From the NCBI RefSeq assembly GCF_042662125.1, contig NZ_JBHSXL010000008.1, forward strand, positions 176,941 through 240,940: a stretch of DNA of 64,000 bases, read 5' to 3'. Shown here piece by piece: positions 16,761 through 24,627 of this stretch. The notes below the pieces were generated by a model. The model was not told the origin of the DNA and did not search any database. It saw only the letters and a list, made by a program, of their open reading frames with translations. Within the stretch, counting starts at the first letter, position 1. Every line of letters begins with the position of its first letter. The DNA is from Halopenitus salinus. Lineage in GTDB: Archaea; Halobacteriota; Halobacteria; Halobacteriales; Haloferacaceae. The position numbers and the translations under genes are program-made.

Positions 16761-18317
16761 ATGAGCGATCACACGGACAACAGACACGGACTCTCCCGAC
16801 GTCGCGTCCTCGGCGGCCTCGGCGCGATCGGCGTCGCCTCGGCCGGCGCGGGAATCGGCACGACCGCCTACTTCAGCGACGAGGAGAGTTTCGAGGAGAA
16901 CAGCCTCACCGCGGGCGAGCTCGATCTGAAGCTCGACTACAAGGCGACATACTCGGGCGGCCCCGGCCGCTTGGAGGAGATCAACGGCTGGTACAGCGAG
17001 GACGGACCCGGCGAGCCCTTCGAGGTCGAGGAGGTCGAGGACGAGGAGGGGACCTATCTGATCGGCGAGGTCCCCGACGTCGACGACGGAGACCTCTGGG
17101 AGGACGAGGTCCAGAACACGGATCTCTGTGCTCCGGAACTCGGACTCATCAACGGCGACGAGATCCCGGTGTTCACCCTCGAGGACGTGAAGCCGGGAGA
17201 CTCCGGCGAGGTCACCGTCAGCCTCCACATCTGTGACAACCCCGCGTGGATGTACATGAACGGCGCGCTGACGGCCAACGACGAGAACACCGTCACGGAG
17301 CCCGAGGCCGCCTCTGACGACGAGAACAACGATCTCTCGGACAGCGAGATCGACGGCGATGGCGAGCTCGCCGACGCCATCCAGACGAAGCTGTGGTACG
17401 ACGAGAACTGTAACAACGTCCACGACGCCGGCGACGGTACGGGGTCGGAGGAAGTGTGCGTCCAACTCGTGATCGACACGTCCGGATCGATGGGCGGGAC
17501 CCGGATCGAAAACGCGAAGGACGGAGCTCAACAGCTCGCACAGACCATTCTCGATGCCAACTCCGACAACCAGGTCGGCGTATCGGAGTTCGACAACAAC
17601 GGGAGCGTCGTACAGACACTCACCGATGTGTACGACGACCAGCCCGGCGATCCTGCCGCAGGGAACGGTGTCGGGCCCGCGATCGAGAACCTGAGCGCCA
17701 GCGGCGGTACCAACGCACAAGCCGGCGTGGACGCCGCACAGGGTGATCTCGAGAACTGTCCCGAGGGCGTGCGCCGGATCATGGTCGTCTTCGGCGACGG
17801 CGACATCAACACCGACGGACAGGCGGCGAAGGACGCCGGAACGGAGATCTTCGCGATCGGCGTCGGCGGGGCAAGCGAGGACGAACTCGATGACCTCGCC
17901 AGCGATCCGGACGAGGACCACGTCTTCATCGGCGCGGATGACGCTGCCATCGGGCAGCTCTTCTCGCAGGTCGGAGAGACGATCACCGGCGGCGAGACGG
18001 TCATCCTCGAGGACTCGCTCGCCAACACGATGGAGGCCCTCGAGGAGGGGATCGCCCTCGACGGCGACCGCTCCACGGAGGAGGACGACCCGTTCGTCGG
18101 CGGAATGACCCACTGTCTCGGCTTCGAGTGGGAGCTGCCTGATGACGTCGGCAACGAGGTCCAAACCGACTCGGTCGGCTTCGATCTCGGCTTCTACGCG
18201 CTCCAGAGCCGGCACAACGACGAGCCGCCGGAGAACCCGTTCGACGGCAACTTCACCGACGACAACGGGCTCCCGTCGGGCGCGAACAGCACCAACGGCA
18301 GCGGCACCGCCGACTGA
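16761..18317 (+). CDS. SipW-dependent-type exported subunit with inserted von Willebrand A domain
   Basis: A 518-residue secreted protein. Residues 12-45 combine a twin-arginine motif (SRRRVLGG) with a SipW-type cleavage region (GTTAYFSDEESFEENS) and the TasA/camelysin start AGELDLKLDY. The beta-core signature DVKPGDSGEVTVSLHICDNP lies near residue 140. A vWA domain (about 234-410) is inserted in the core with metal-site residues D239-x-S241-x-S243, T317 and D346. The core resumes with HCLGFEWELP and VGFDLGFYALQSRHND; a Ser/Asn/Gly tail ends the protein. vWA domains bind ligands via a metal ion, so an adhesive or tip role is plausible. It is the first gene of the operon. Confidence 0.85.
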   Translation: MSDHTDNRHGLSRRRVLGGLGAIGVASAGAGIGTTAYFSDEESFEENSLTAGELDLKLDYKATYSGGPGRLEEINGWYSEDGPGEPFEVEEVEDEEGTYLIGEVPDVDDGDLWEDEVQNTDLCAPELGLINGDEIPVFTLEDVKPGDSGEVTVSLHICDNPAWMYMNGALTANDENTVTEPEAASDDENNDLSDSEIDGDGELADAIQTKLWYDENCNNVHDAGDGTGSEEVCVQLVIDTSGSMGGTRIENAKDGAQQLAQTILDANSDNQVGVSEFDNNGSVVQTLTDVYDDQPGDPAAGNGVGPAIENLSASGGTNAQAGVDAAQGDLENCPEGVRRIMVVFGDGDINTDGQAAKDAGTEIFAIGVGGASEDELDDLASDPDEDHVFIGADDAAIGQLFSQVGETITGGETVILEDSLANTMEALEEGIALDGDRSTEEDDPFVGGMTHCLGFEWELPDDVGNEVQTDSVGFDLGFYALQSRHNDEPPENPFDGNFTDDNGLPSGANSTNGSGTAD

Positions 18318-18326
18318 ACGAGAACC

Positions 18327-18401
18327 TCCCACAGTGGTACGGGGGTTCTCCCCCGTGATACGGCGGTTCGACTCCGCCGGTGGGATTCCCCCACGAGGGG
18401 A
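18327..18401 (+). ncRNA. T-loop RNA element, copy 1 (59-nt tRNA-minihelix-like fold plus start-proximal hairpin)
   Basis: P1: TCCCAC (18327-18332) pairs GTGGGA (18380-18385). P2: CGGGGG-TTCT-CCCCCG (18340-18355). P3: CGGCGG-TTCGACT-CCGCCG (18361-18379), contiguous with P1, giving a 12-bp coaxial helix capped by a T-loop. P4: TCCCC (18387-18391) with GGGGA (18397-18401), ending 8 nt before the ATG. Stems differ in sequence from copies 2 and 3 but keep pairing. Role unknown; RNase P/Z-type processing or translational control are options. Confidence 0.65.
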
Positions 18402-18409
18402 CGAAGATC

Positions 18410-20077
18410 ATGAGCAAGCAAGATAAACTCGGGCTGTCGCGTCGACGGGTACTCGCGAGCATGGGCGCGATCGGCGTCGCCTCCGCGGGTGCCGGACTCG
18501 GCACCACAGCCTATTTCAGCGACGAGGAATCGTTCACCGGAAACACGCTTACCGCCGGCGAACTCGACCTCAAGGTCGACTGGCAGCAAACCTACAACGG
18601 ACCGATCCCCGGCAGCGACGGGGAAGTGGGCGAACACGCCGTGAACGCCTACCCCGACACCGCGATGGACGACCAGAGCTACGGCGACGGCCTCCAAGAC
18701 CTCGACGGCGTCCACTACTCCGGCGCCGGCGACGTGGAACCCGTCTTCAACGCGGCGGAGATCCCCGCCTGCTGTGACTGCGAGGACGACGAGTACTACC
18801 TCACCTACGGTGGCGAGTCCTACTGCATCGAGCCGGTGACCTCTGCGGACAGCATCGAGGACTTCTACGACTACGTCGAAGCCGGCGGAAGCGTCCAGTA
18901 CTCCTCCCAGAACGACGACATTCAACGGGAGGACACGAGCGTGATGTTCCTCCACGAGGACGATGCGGGGGATCTCAGTCTCGTGTTCGTACACGACGCG
19001 TACACGAACGAGGACGGCGGCGGCGCCGCGTCGGTGACGATCGAAGGCGCCCCGAGCAGCTCGGGATGGTTGGTCGGAAGCGGCGACTGGCAGGTCAAAG
19101 ACGACATCGAGGGTAACGAGAGCCAGGGATTCGAGCAGTACGAGGAGTGGGAGGTCGACTGGGCCTGGGGAACGGACCGAACGGACGGCGGCGCGATCGG
19201 CCACCTCGAGGACGACTTCGCGCTCCGGATCTCGGCCGCGTTCAACCAGGCGGCTGACCGGAATCCGTTAGGGTCGGGACAGATCGAGGAACTCGTCGTT
19301 CTGAGCGGCGGATCCGGGTTCGGTAGCTCGGACGAGATCGTCGTAGAGGAGGTCACCCAAGCTGGGGACAACGTCGATCAGATCACCATCCACAGCTCGT
19401 GTGGGATCGACAGCGGCGTCGAGCTGGACGTCCCGGCCGTCTTCCAAAGCGAGAACTACCCCGACCAGGAGCACCTCGTCGAGTTCGCCGACGTCAAACC
19501 GGGCGACAGCGGCGAGATCACCTTCTCACTCCACCTCTGTGACAACCCCGGCTACGTCTGGATGACCGCCGCCAACTTCTCACAGAATGGCGGCACCCTC
19601 ACCGAACCTGAACGGGAAACCCTACTCGACGGAGAGTACGGCAACGATGGCGAGGTCGACCTCGAGGCGGGTCGCCTCGCCGACCACGTCGACGTCACCG
19701 TCTGGTACGACGACGATTGCGACAACGTCTACGACGATCCCGAAGAGGTCGAGCAAGCCGAGGAGGGCGAGGAAGCGATCTTCGAGGGAACGCTCCAGGA
19801 GCTGATGGAGAACACCTTCGAACTCGAGGACGACGAGGACGATGGCATGATCCCCCTCGGCGTCGATGACGGTGATCAGGAGTGTTACCCGGCCCGCGCG
19901 GGCTTCTGTATCGGCTTCGAGTGGGAGGTCTCGACCGAGGTCGGCAACGAGATCCAGGGCGACGAGGCGCACTTCGACCTCGGCTTCTACACCGAGCAGT
20001 GCCGCCACAACGACGACCCCGGAAACGCGACTGCGGAGAACGACTCGACGGAGAACGGCACCGAACAGACAGCCTGA
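18410..20077 (+). CDS. SipW-dependent-type TasA-like fibre subunit, paralogue A
   Basis: A 555-residue secreted protein starting MSKQDKLGLSRRRVLASMGA (Tat-type RRR) then GLGTTAYFSDEESFTGNTLT with AGELDLKVDW, the SipW/TasA leader and first strand. A Cys-rich CCDCEDDEYYLTYGGESYC block (about 130-150) opens a variable central domain that ends IHSSCGIDSGVELDVPAVFQ, a pattern seen in other haloarchaeal secreted proteins. The core continues with DVKPGDSGEITFSLHLCDNP, GYVWMTAANFSQNGG, FCIGFEWEV and AHFDLGFYTEQCRHND. N- and C-terminal thirds are nearly identical to the next gene, while the centre diverges. The start at 18410 follows the T-loop element. Confidence 0.85.
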   Translation: MSKQDKLGLSRRRVLASMGAIGVASAGAGLGTTAYFSDEESFTGNTLTAGELDLKVDWQQTYNGPIPGSDGEVGEHAVNAYPDTAMDDQSYGDGLQDLDGVHYSGAGDVEPVFNAAEIPACCDCEDDEYYLTYGGESYCIEPVTSADSIEDFYDYVEAGGSVQYSSQNDDIQREDTSVMFLHEDDAGDLSLVFVHDAYTNEDGGGAASVTIEGAPSSSGWLVGSGDWQVKDDIEGNESQGFEQYEEWEVDWAWGTDRTDGGAIGHLEDDFALRISAAFNQAADRNPLGSGQIEELVVLSGGSGFGSSDEIVVEEVTQAGDNVDQITIHSSCGIDSGVELDVPAVFQSENYPDQEHLVEFADVKPGDSGEITFSLHLCDNPGYVWMTAANFSQNGGTLTEPERETLLDGEYGNDGEVDLEAGRLADHVDVTVWYDDDCDNVYDDPEEVEQAEEGEEAIFEGTLQELMENTFELEDDEDDGMIPLGVDDGDQECYPARAGFCIGFEWEVSTEVGNEIQGDEAHFDLGFYTEQCRHNDDPGNATAENDSTENGTEQTA

Positions 20078-20103
20078 TCGAGAGGCATCGCACCCGAACT
20101 TCC

Positions 20104-20199
20104 GTTCCGATCGCTCGGGACGGTTCCCGCGGATACGGCCGACGTGGCCGGGATCCGAGGCCGGTTCGACTCCGGCCGCGGGGCTCCCCGTAAGGGGGA
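20104..20199 (+). ncRNA. T-loop RNA element, copy 2
   Basis: P0: GTTCCGA-TCGC-TCGGGAC (20104-20121). P1: TCCCGC (20125-20130) with GCGGGG (20178-20183; one U-G pair). P2: CGGCC-GACGT-GGCCG (20136-20150). P3: GGCCGG-TTCGACT-CCGGCC (20159-20177), directly stacked on P1. P4: TCCCC (20185-20189) with GGGGA (20195-20199), 9 nt before the ATG. The span from P1 to P1' is 59 nt, exactly as in copies 1 and 3. Confidence 0.65.
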
Positions 20200-20208
20200 T
20201 GTGCAAGC

Positions 20209-21855
20209 ATGAGCAAGCAAGATAAACTCGGGCTGTCGCGTCGACGGGTACTCGCGAGCATGGGCGCGATCGGCGTCGCCTCCGCGGGTGCCGGCCTCGG
20301 CACGACCGCCTATTTCAGCGACGAGGAATCGTTCACCGGAAACACGCTCACCGCCGGCGAACTCGACCTCAAGGTCGACTGGCAACAGACCTACAACGGG
20401 CCGATCCCCGGCAGCGACGGTGAAGTCGGCGACCACGCCGTGAACGCCTACCCCGACACCGCGATGGACGACCAGAGCTACGGCGACGGTCTCCAAGACC
20501 TCGACGGCGTCCACTACTCCGGCGCCGGCGAGACGGAGCCGGTGTTCGACGCCGCCGAGATTCCCGCGTGTTGTGACTGCGAGGACGACGAGTACTACGT
20601 CACCTACGGCGACGAGTCCTACTGCATCGAACCGCTGAGTGGAGAGGAGAGCGTGGAGGATTTCTACGACTACAGCAACTTCGCCGCTCAAAACGGCGAT
20701 ATTACGAGGGCGGATACGAGCGTAATCTTCCTCTACGAGAACACGGCAAACGGCGAGCTGAGCCTCGTCGTCGTTAACGACGATCAGGAGGCGAACGGCG
20801 GCGGAGTAGCCTCCTACACTCTCGAGGGCGCCCCGAACGGATCCGGTTTCACCGGGACCGGAGATTGGCAGGAACAGGACGACGGGCCGGACCCCTACTC
20901 CGAGTGGACGGCCGACTGGGCGTGGCAGGAGGGGTACACCGACGGCGGCGCGCTCGGCCCACTCAACGACGAGTTCGCCATCCGACTTTCAGCGGCATTC
21001 AACGGTGCCGCAGCCGAGCAGAGCCGGAGGGAGGACGACGGCATCGTAGAGGAAGTCATGATCCTCAGCGGAGGAAGCGGCCAGGACTCCGACGAGATCG
21101 TTCTCGAGAGCGGTCTCGACGAGAGCGAGAACAACGAGGTAGGCCCCGTCACCATCCACAGTTCCTGTGGAATCGACAGCGGTTCCGAACTCGACGTGCC
21201 GGCCGTCTTCCAGAGCGAGAACTACCCCGACCAGGAGCACCTCGTCGAGTTCACCGACGTCAAACCGGGCGACAGCGGCGAGATCACCTTCTCGCTCCAT
21301 CTGTGTGACAACCCCGGCTACGTCTGGATGACCGCCGCCAACTTCTCACAGAACGGCGGCACCCTCACCGAACCCGAGATCGACGCGATACTCGACCAAG
21401 CCGGCAATGACGGCCCGACGACGGTCGACGAGGTCGAGGACTCCGGCCATCTCGCCGAGAAGGTCGAGGTCACGGTCTGGTACGACGAGGACTGTAACAA
21501 CGTCTACGACGAGGATGAGGTAAACGAGCAAGACGAAGTCGTCGAAGAGGGCGAGGAAGCAATCTTCGAGGGGACGCTCCAGGAGCTGATGGAGAACACC
21601 TTCGAACTCGAGAACGACGAGGACGAGGGCATGGTCCAGCTCGGCGCGGACTGCTACCCCGCCCGCGCGGGCTTCTGCATCGGTTTCGAGTGGGAGGTCC
21701 CGACCTCGGTTGGAAACATCATCCAGGGCGACGAGGCGCACTTCGACCTCGGCTTCTACACCGAGCAGTGCCGCCACAACGACGACCCCGGAAACTCGAC
21801 CGCGGAGAACGGCACGCCAACTCCCACGCCGACCGGGACTCCGACCCCCGAGTAA
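20209..21855 (+). CDS. SipW-dependent-type TasA-like fibre subunit, paralogue B
   Basis: A 548-residue tandem paralogue of the preceding protein. The first 120 or so residues (Tat motif, GTTAYFSDEE leader, KVDWQQTYNGPIPGSDGEVG) are almost unchanged, as is the C-terminal half (ENYPDQEHLVEF, VKPGDSGEITFSLHLCDNPG, FEGTLQELMENTFELE, FDLGFYTEQCRHND). The centre (about residues 145-310) is only loosely similar and carries different indels. The extreme C-terminus is a Thr/Pro run (TPTPTPTGTPTPE), suited to O-glycosylation or spacing. Mature protein is very acidic. I expect a secreted, assembled structural subunit. Confidence 0.85.
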   Translation: MSKQDKLGLSRRRVLASMGAIGVASAGAGLGTTAYFSDEESFTGNTLTAGELDLKVDWQQTYNGPIPGSDGEVGDHAVNAYPDTAMDDQSYGDGLQDLDGVHYSGAGETEPVFDAAEIPACCDCEDDEYYVTYGDESYCIEPLSGEESVEDFYDYSNFAAQNGDITRADTSVIFLYENTANGELSLVVVNDDQEANGGGVASYTLEGAPNGSGFTGTGDWQEQDDGPDPYSEWTADWAWQEGYTDGGALGPLNDEFAIRLSAAFNGAAAEQSRREDDGIVEEVMILSGGSGQDSDEIVLESGLDESENNEVGPVTIHSSCGIDSGSELDVPAVFQSENYPDQEHLVEFTDVKPGDSGEITFSLHLCDNPGYVWMTAANFSQNGGTLTEPEIDAILDQAGNDGPTTVDEVEDSGHLAEKVEVTVWYDEDCNNVYDEDEVNEQDEVVEEGEEAIFEGTLQELMENTFELENDEDEGMVQLGADCYPARAGFCIGFEWEVPTSVGNIIQGDEAHFDLGFYTEQCRHNDDPGNSTAENGTPTPTPTGTPTPE

Positions 21856-21888
21856 AATCCGATCGAGCGGCATCGCACCCGAACTTCC

Positions 21889-21982
21889 GTTCCGGACGCC
21901 CGGAACGGTTCCCGCGGATACGGCCGACGTGGTCGGGATCCGAGGCCGGTTCGACTCCGGCCGCGGGATTCCCCAACGGGGA
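21889..21982 (+). ncRNA. T-loop RNA element, copy 3
   Basis: P0: GTTCCGG-ACGC-CCGGAAC (21889-21906). P1: TCCCGC (21910-21915) with GCGGGA (21963-21968). P2: CGGCC-GACGT-GGTCG (21921-21935; one G-U pair). P3: GGCCGG-TTCGACT-CCGGCC (21944-21962). P4: TCCCC-AAC-GGGGA (21970-21982), 4 nt before the ATG. Differences from copy 2 in P0, P1 and P2 all preserve pairing; the flanks show that copies 2 and 3 are recent duplicates. Confidence 0.65.
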
Positions 21983-21986
21983 CATC

Positions 21987-23615
21987 ATGAGCAACAACGA
22001 CGATCGACCCGGACTCTCGCGACGGACGGTACTCGCCGGACTCGGCGCCATGGGCGTCGCCTCGGCCGGCGCCGGGTTCGGGACCACCGCCTACCTGAAC
22101 GACGAGGAGCGGTTCACGGGGAACACGCTCGTCGCCGGAACGCTCGACCTCAAGCTCGACTGGTCGGAACACTACTTCGACGGCAGCGCGGGCACGGAGT
22201 ACGGGACGTATCTCGGCGAGGACGAGGACCTCGGCCAGCGGCGAGGATTCCCCAGCTCGGAGCCGGTCTTCGCGGTCCCACAGGGGGACGTCGACGACTT
22301 CATGAACGCGACCGCGCTCGAGGCATACCCGGACGACACCGACGACGGGATACAGAGCCCGCCGGAGGGGTGGGACGACCCGGAGTCCGACGCGTACGTC
22401 TGCGCGCTCGGCGCCGACGTCCCCGCGGACATGGACCCGCGCGAGGACGGCGACGGGACCGGCCTGCGAACCGAGAACGACGACACCTGGAACGAGGAGG
22501 AGGGAACCTACGAGCCCCTCGTCTCGCTTTCGGACGTCAAGCCGTGCGACTTCGGCGAGATCACGTTGAGCTATCACCTGTGTGACAACCCCGGATACGT
22601 CTGGCTGACCGGGGAGCTCACGGAGAACGCCCAGAACGGCTACAGCGAACCCGAGCGCGAGCGGCTCGCGGAGCTGTACGACGAGCTTCCCGAGGAGGGC
22701 CAACTGGCCGAACACCTGTTCGTTCGGCTGTGGTACGACGACGGCGACAACCTCGTGGAGAACGGCGAGACGGAGATCGTCACGGGTCCGCTGGGATCGG
22801 TGCTGGAGCTGCTCGGCGAGGGACGTGGCCTGCCGCTTTCCCCGAGCGGGGGTGCGGAGAACGGCGGAGACACGCCGGTCGGACCGGTCACGCCGGTCGT
22901 GCCGGTCGGCGACGACGGCGTCACGCTGACCGAGGACGACTGCCACGTGGAGCCGGGGAACCCGACCTGTGGTGACCACGGACTGCTCCGGGCGATCAAG
23001 ATCGAGTCCGAGGACCTGCCGAGCGCGGTCGGCGAGTCGCAGACGTACCAGACCGCCGTCGGGACCGTGACGATCACGGTCACGGAGATATCGGGCGGCC
23101 AGGATTCCGACGTCCGGGCGTTCGACGTCGAACTCGACGGCTTCGAGGCGAACACGATCATCGTCAAGGGCGGCCCGAACGCGAACATCTGCCGGCGCAC
23201 GGAGAACGGCGAGGTCCTGACCGCGAGCGCGGGCGAGGGGCTCGGCGCGCCGTTCCGGACCGGCGACCAGCGATACGGCGTGAGTCACGTCAGCATCTGT
23301 TACGAGGGCGAGACGCCGGGTCCGGATCCAGATCCCGACCCGGACCCGGATCCCGATCCGAAGTGCTTCGAACCCTCGACGACCCACTACGTGGGCCTCG
23401 AGTGGTGGCTCCCGTGTGCGGTCGGCAACGAGGTCCAGACCGACTCGGTCGGCTTCGATCTCGGCTTCTACACCGAGCAGTGCCGCCACAACGACTCGCC
23501 AGGGGTCGAGAACGGGAGCGAAGCTGACGACGGCGAGAACGGGAACGAAACCGAGGTGAACGGGAGCGAAACCGAAGGGAGCACGGAGGAGATCGACGGA
23601 GGATCCCAGTCGTGA
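21987..23615 (+). CDS. SipW-dependent-type exported subunit with adhesin-like insert and (Asp-Pro) linker
   Basis: A 542-residue secreted protein starting MSNNDDRPGLSRRTVLAGLG, with GTTAYLNDEERFTGNTLVAG as the SipW-type region. The TasA-like core appears as DVKPCDFGEITLSYHLCDNP, TQTDSV-like VGNEVQTDSVGFDLGFY and TEQCRHND. Between residues about 310 and 450 is a separate beta domain ending IIVKGGPNANICRR and GVSHVSICYEG, a layout I associate with bacterial and archaeal secreted adhesin-type modules. A (DP)n linker, PGPDPDPDPDPDPDPK, then leads back to the core. The tail is Asn/Gly/Ser/Glu rich with N-glycosylation sequons (NGS, NET). Confidence 0.8.
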   Translation: MSNNDDRPGLSRRTVLAGLGAMGVASAGAGFGTTAYLNDEERFTGNTLVAGTLDLKLDWSEHYFDGSAGTEYGTYLGEDEDLGQRRGFPSSEPVFAVPQGDVDDFMNATALEAYPDDTDDGIQSPPEGWDDPESDAYVCALGADVPADMDPREDGDGTGLRTENDDTWNEEEGTYEPLVSLSDVKPCDFGEITLSYHLCDNPGYVWLTGELTENAQNGYSEPERERLAELYDELPEEGQLAEHLFVRLWYDDGDNLVENGETEIVTGPLGSVLELLGEGRGLPLSPSGGAENGGDTPVGPVTPVVPVGDDGVTLTEDDCHVEPGNPTCGDHGLLRAIKIESEDLPSAVGESQTYQTAVGTVTITVTEISGGQDSDVRAFDVELDGFEANTIIVKGGPNANICRRTENGEVLTASAGEGLGAPFRTGDQRYGVSHVSICYEGETPGPDPDPDPDPDPDPKCFEPSTTHYVGLEWWLPCAVGNEVQTDSVGFDLGFYTEQCRHNDSPGVENGSEADDGENGNETEVNGSETEGSTEEIDGGSQS

Positions 23616-23817
23616 TCCGGACTCGCCGGTCGGTTCATGGGCGACAGGATCCGGACGTTTCGGACGGTATGGTGTGCATACCGCCGGAATCGCGACCGGT
23701 AGGGGACGCATGCATATGTCTCGAGCGCCCGATCGAATTACTCGAACGGGAACGGCCGCTGCCCGAGGCGACGAGCGGGGGAACGATGGCCGTTCCGACG
23801 GGGGATGAACGAAGGAC

Positions 23818-24627
23818 ATGACGAACGAAGACCGATCGACGCTGACACGACGACGACTCCTCGCCGGCGCGAGTAGCATCGGCGTCGTCGGATTGACCGC
23901 GGGGAGGCGACTCGCGCCGAGCCGGCCCTCCGCGGGTCCGGTCGATCGGTACACGCGGTACACCTACGCGGCGACGCCCGATTCCACCCCCGAGGACGGA
24001 CCGCAGATCCGCGTCGGCTGGAACAGCACCTACAACGGGGAGCCGACGGACGACGGGTCCAACGGCGACGACGACCCGGAGGAGGGAGAAGACTCGAACG
24101 AAACCAACGGCGGCGGAGGCGGCGGAACCGGAACGCCCACCGGACCGAGCGTCGAGAGCGAGGCCTCCGGCGTTCCCGGACCGCTGATCGACGCCTCGAA
24201 CGTGCTCCCGGGGGACTCCGGAGCGGTCGGGATCGGGCTGGCCATCGAGGAGATGGACGCCCGCGTGCGGCTGTTCGTGACGGACGGAAGCGGCGAGGGG
24301 CCGGTCTCCGGAGCCCTCGCCGAGGTGATCGAGGTGGCGCTGTGGTACGACACCGGAATCCTCGGGATCGGCGGCTGTCAGGGCGCGGAGTCGGTTCCCG
24401 AGAACCCGGCGATCGAGACGACGCTTCGCGATCTCGGCGACCAGTACGGTCCGGACGGCGACGGGCTCCCCATCACGAGCGGGCTCAAGGGCTGTCTCGA
24501 GGAGGGCGACCGCCTCTGTCTGGGGTTCGCCTGGCGGATCGACGAGTCGGTCACCAACGCCTACCAGGGAACCGCGGCGGAGTTCGGGCTCGCGTTCCGG
24601 GCCGAACAGTGCGGAGGTGAGCTATGA
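23818..24627 (+). CDS. Small divergent TasA-like exported protein
   Basis: A 269-residue secreted protein with a twin-arginine start (LTRRRLLAGASSIGVV) but without the YFSDxE box of its neighbours; a Ser/Pro-rich stretch follows instead. Residues about 70-125 are an acidic, Gly-rich spacer (GGGGGGTGTPTGPS). The core is recognisable: LPGDSGAVGIGLAIEEMDAR, EVALWYDTGI, GDRLCLGFAWRIDESV and AAEFGLAFRAEQC correspond to the PGDSG, LWYD, GFEW and FDLGFY-EQC blocks of the large subunits. It probably encodes a minor subunit or cap. It overlaps the next gene by 4 bp (ATGA). Confidence 0.75.
   Translation: MTNEDRSTLTRRRLLAGASSIGVVGLTAGRRLAPSRPSAGPVDRYTRYTYAATPDSTPEDGPQIRVGWNSTYNGEPTDDGSNGDDDPEEGEDSNETNGGGGGGTGTPTGPSVESEASGVPGPLIDASNVLPGDSGAVGIGLAIEEMDARVRLFVTDGSGEGPVSGALAEVIEVALWYDTGILGIGGCQGAESVPENPAIETTLRDLGDQYGPDGDGLPITSGLKGCLEEGDRLCLGFAWRIDESVTNAYQGTAAEFGLAFRAEQCGGEL

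Noticed and set aside
18327..18385. The T-loop elements as real tRNA genes
   Set aside because: Acceptor-like and T-like helices are present, but there is no D-arm and the anticodon-like hairpin has a 4-5-nt loop, so they cannot work as ordinary tRNAs. They are reported as tRNA-like elements instead.
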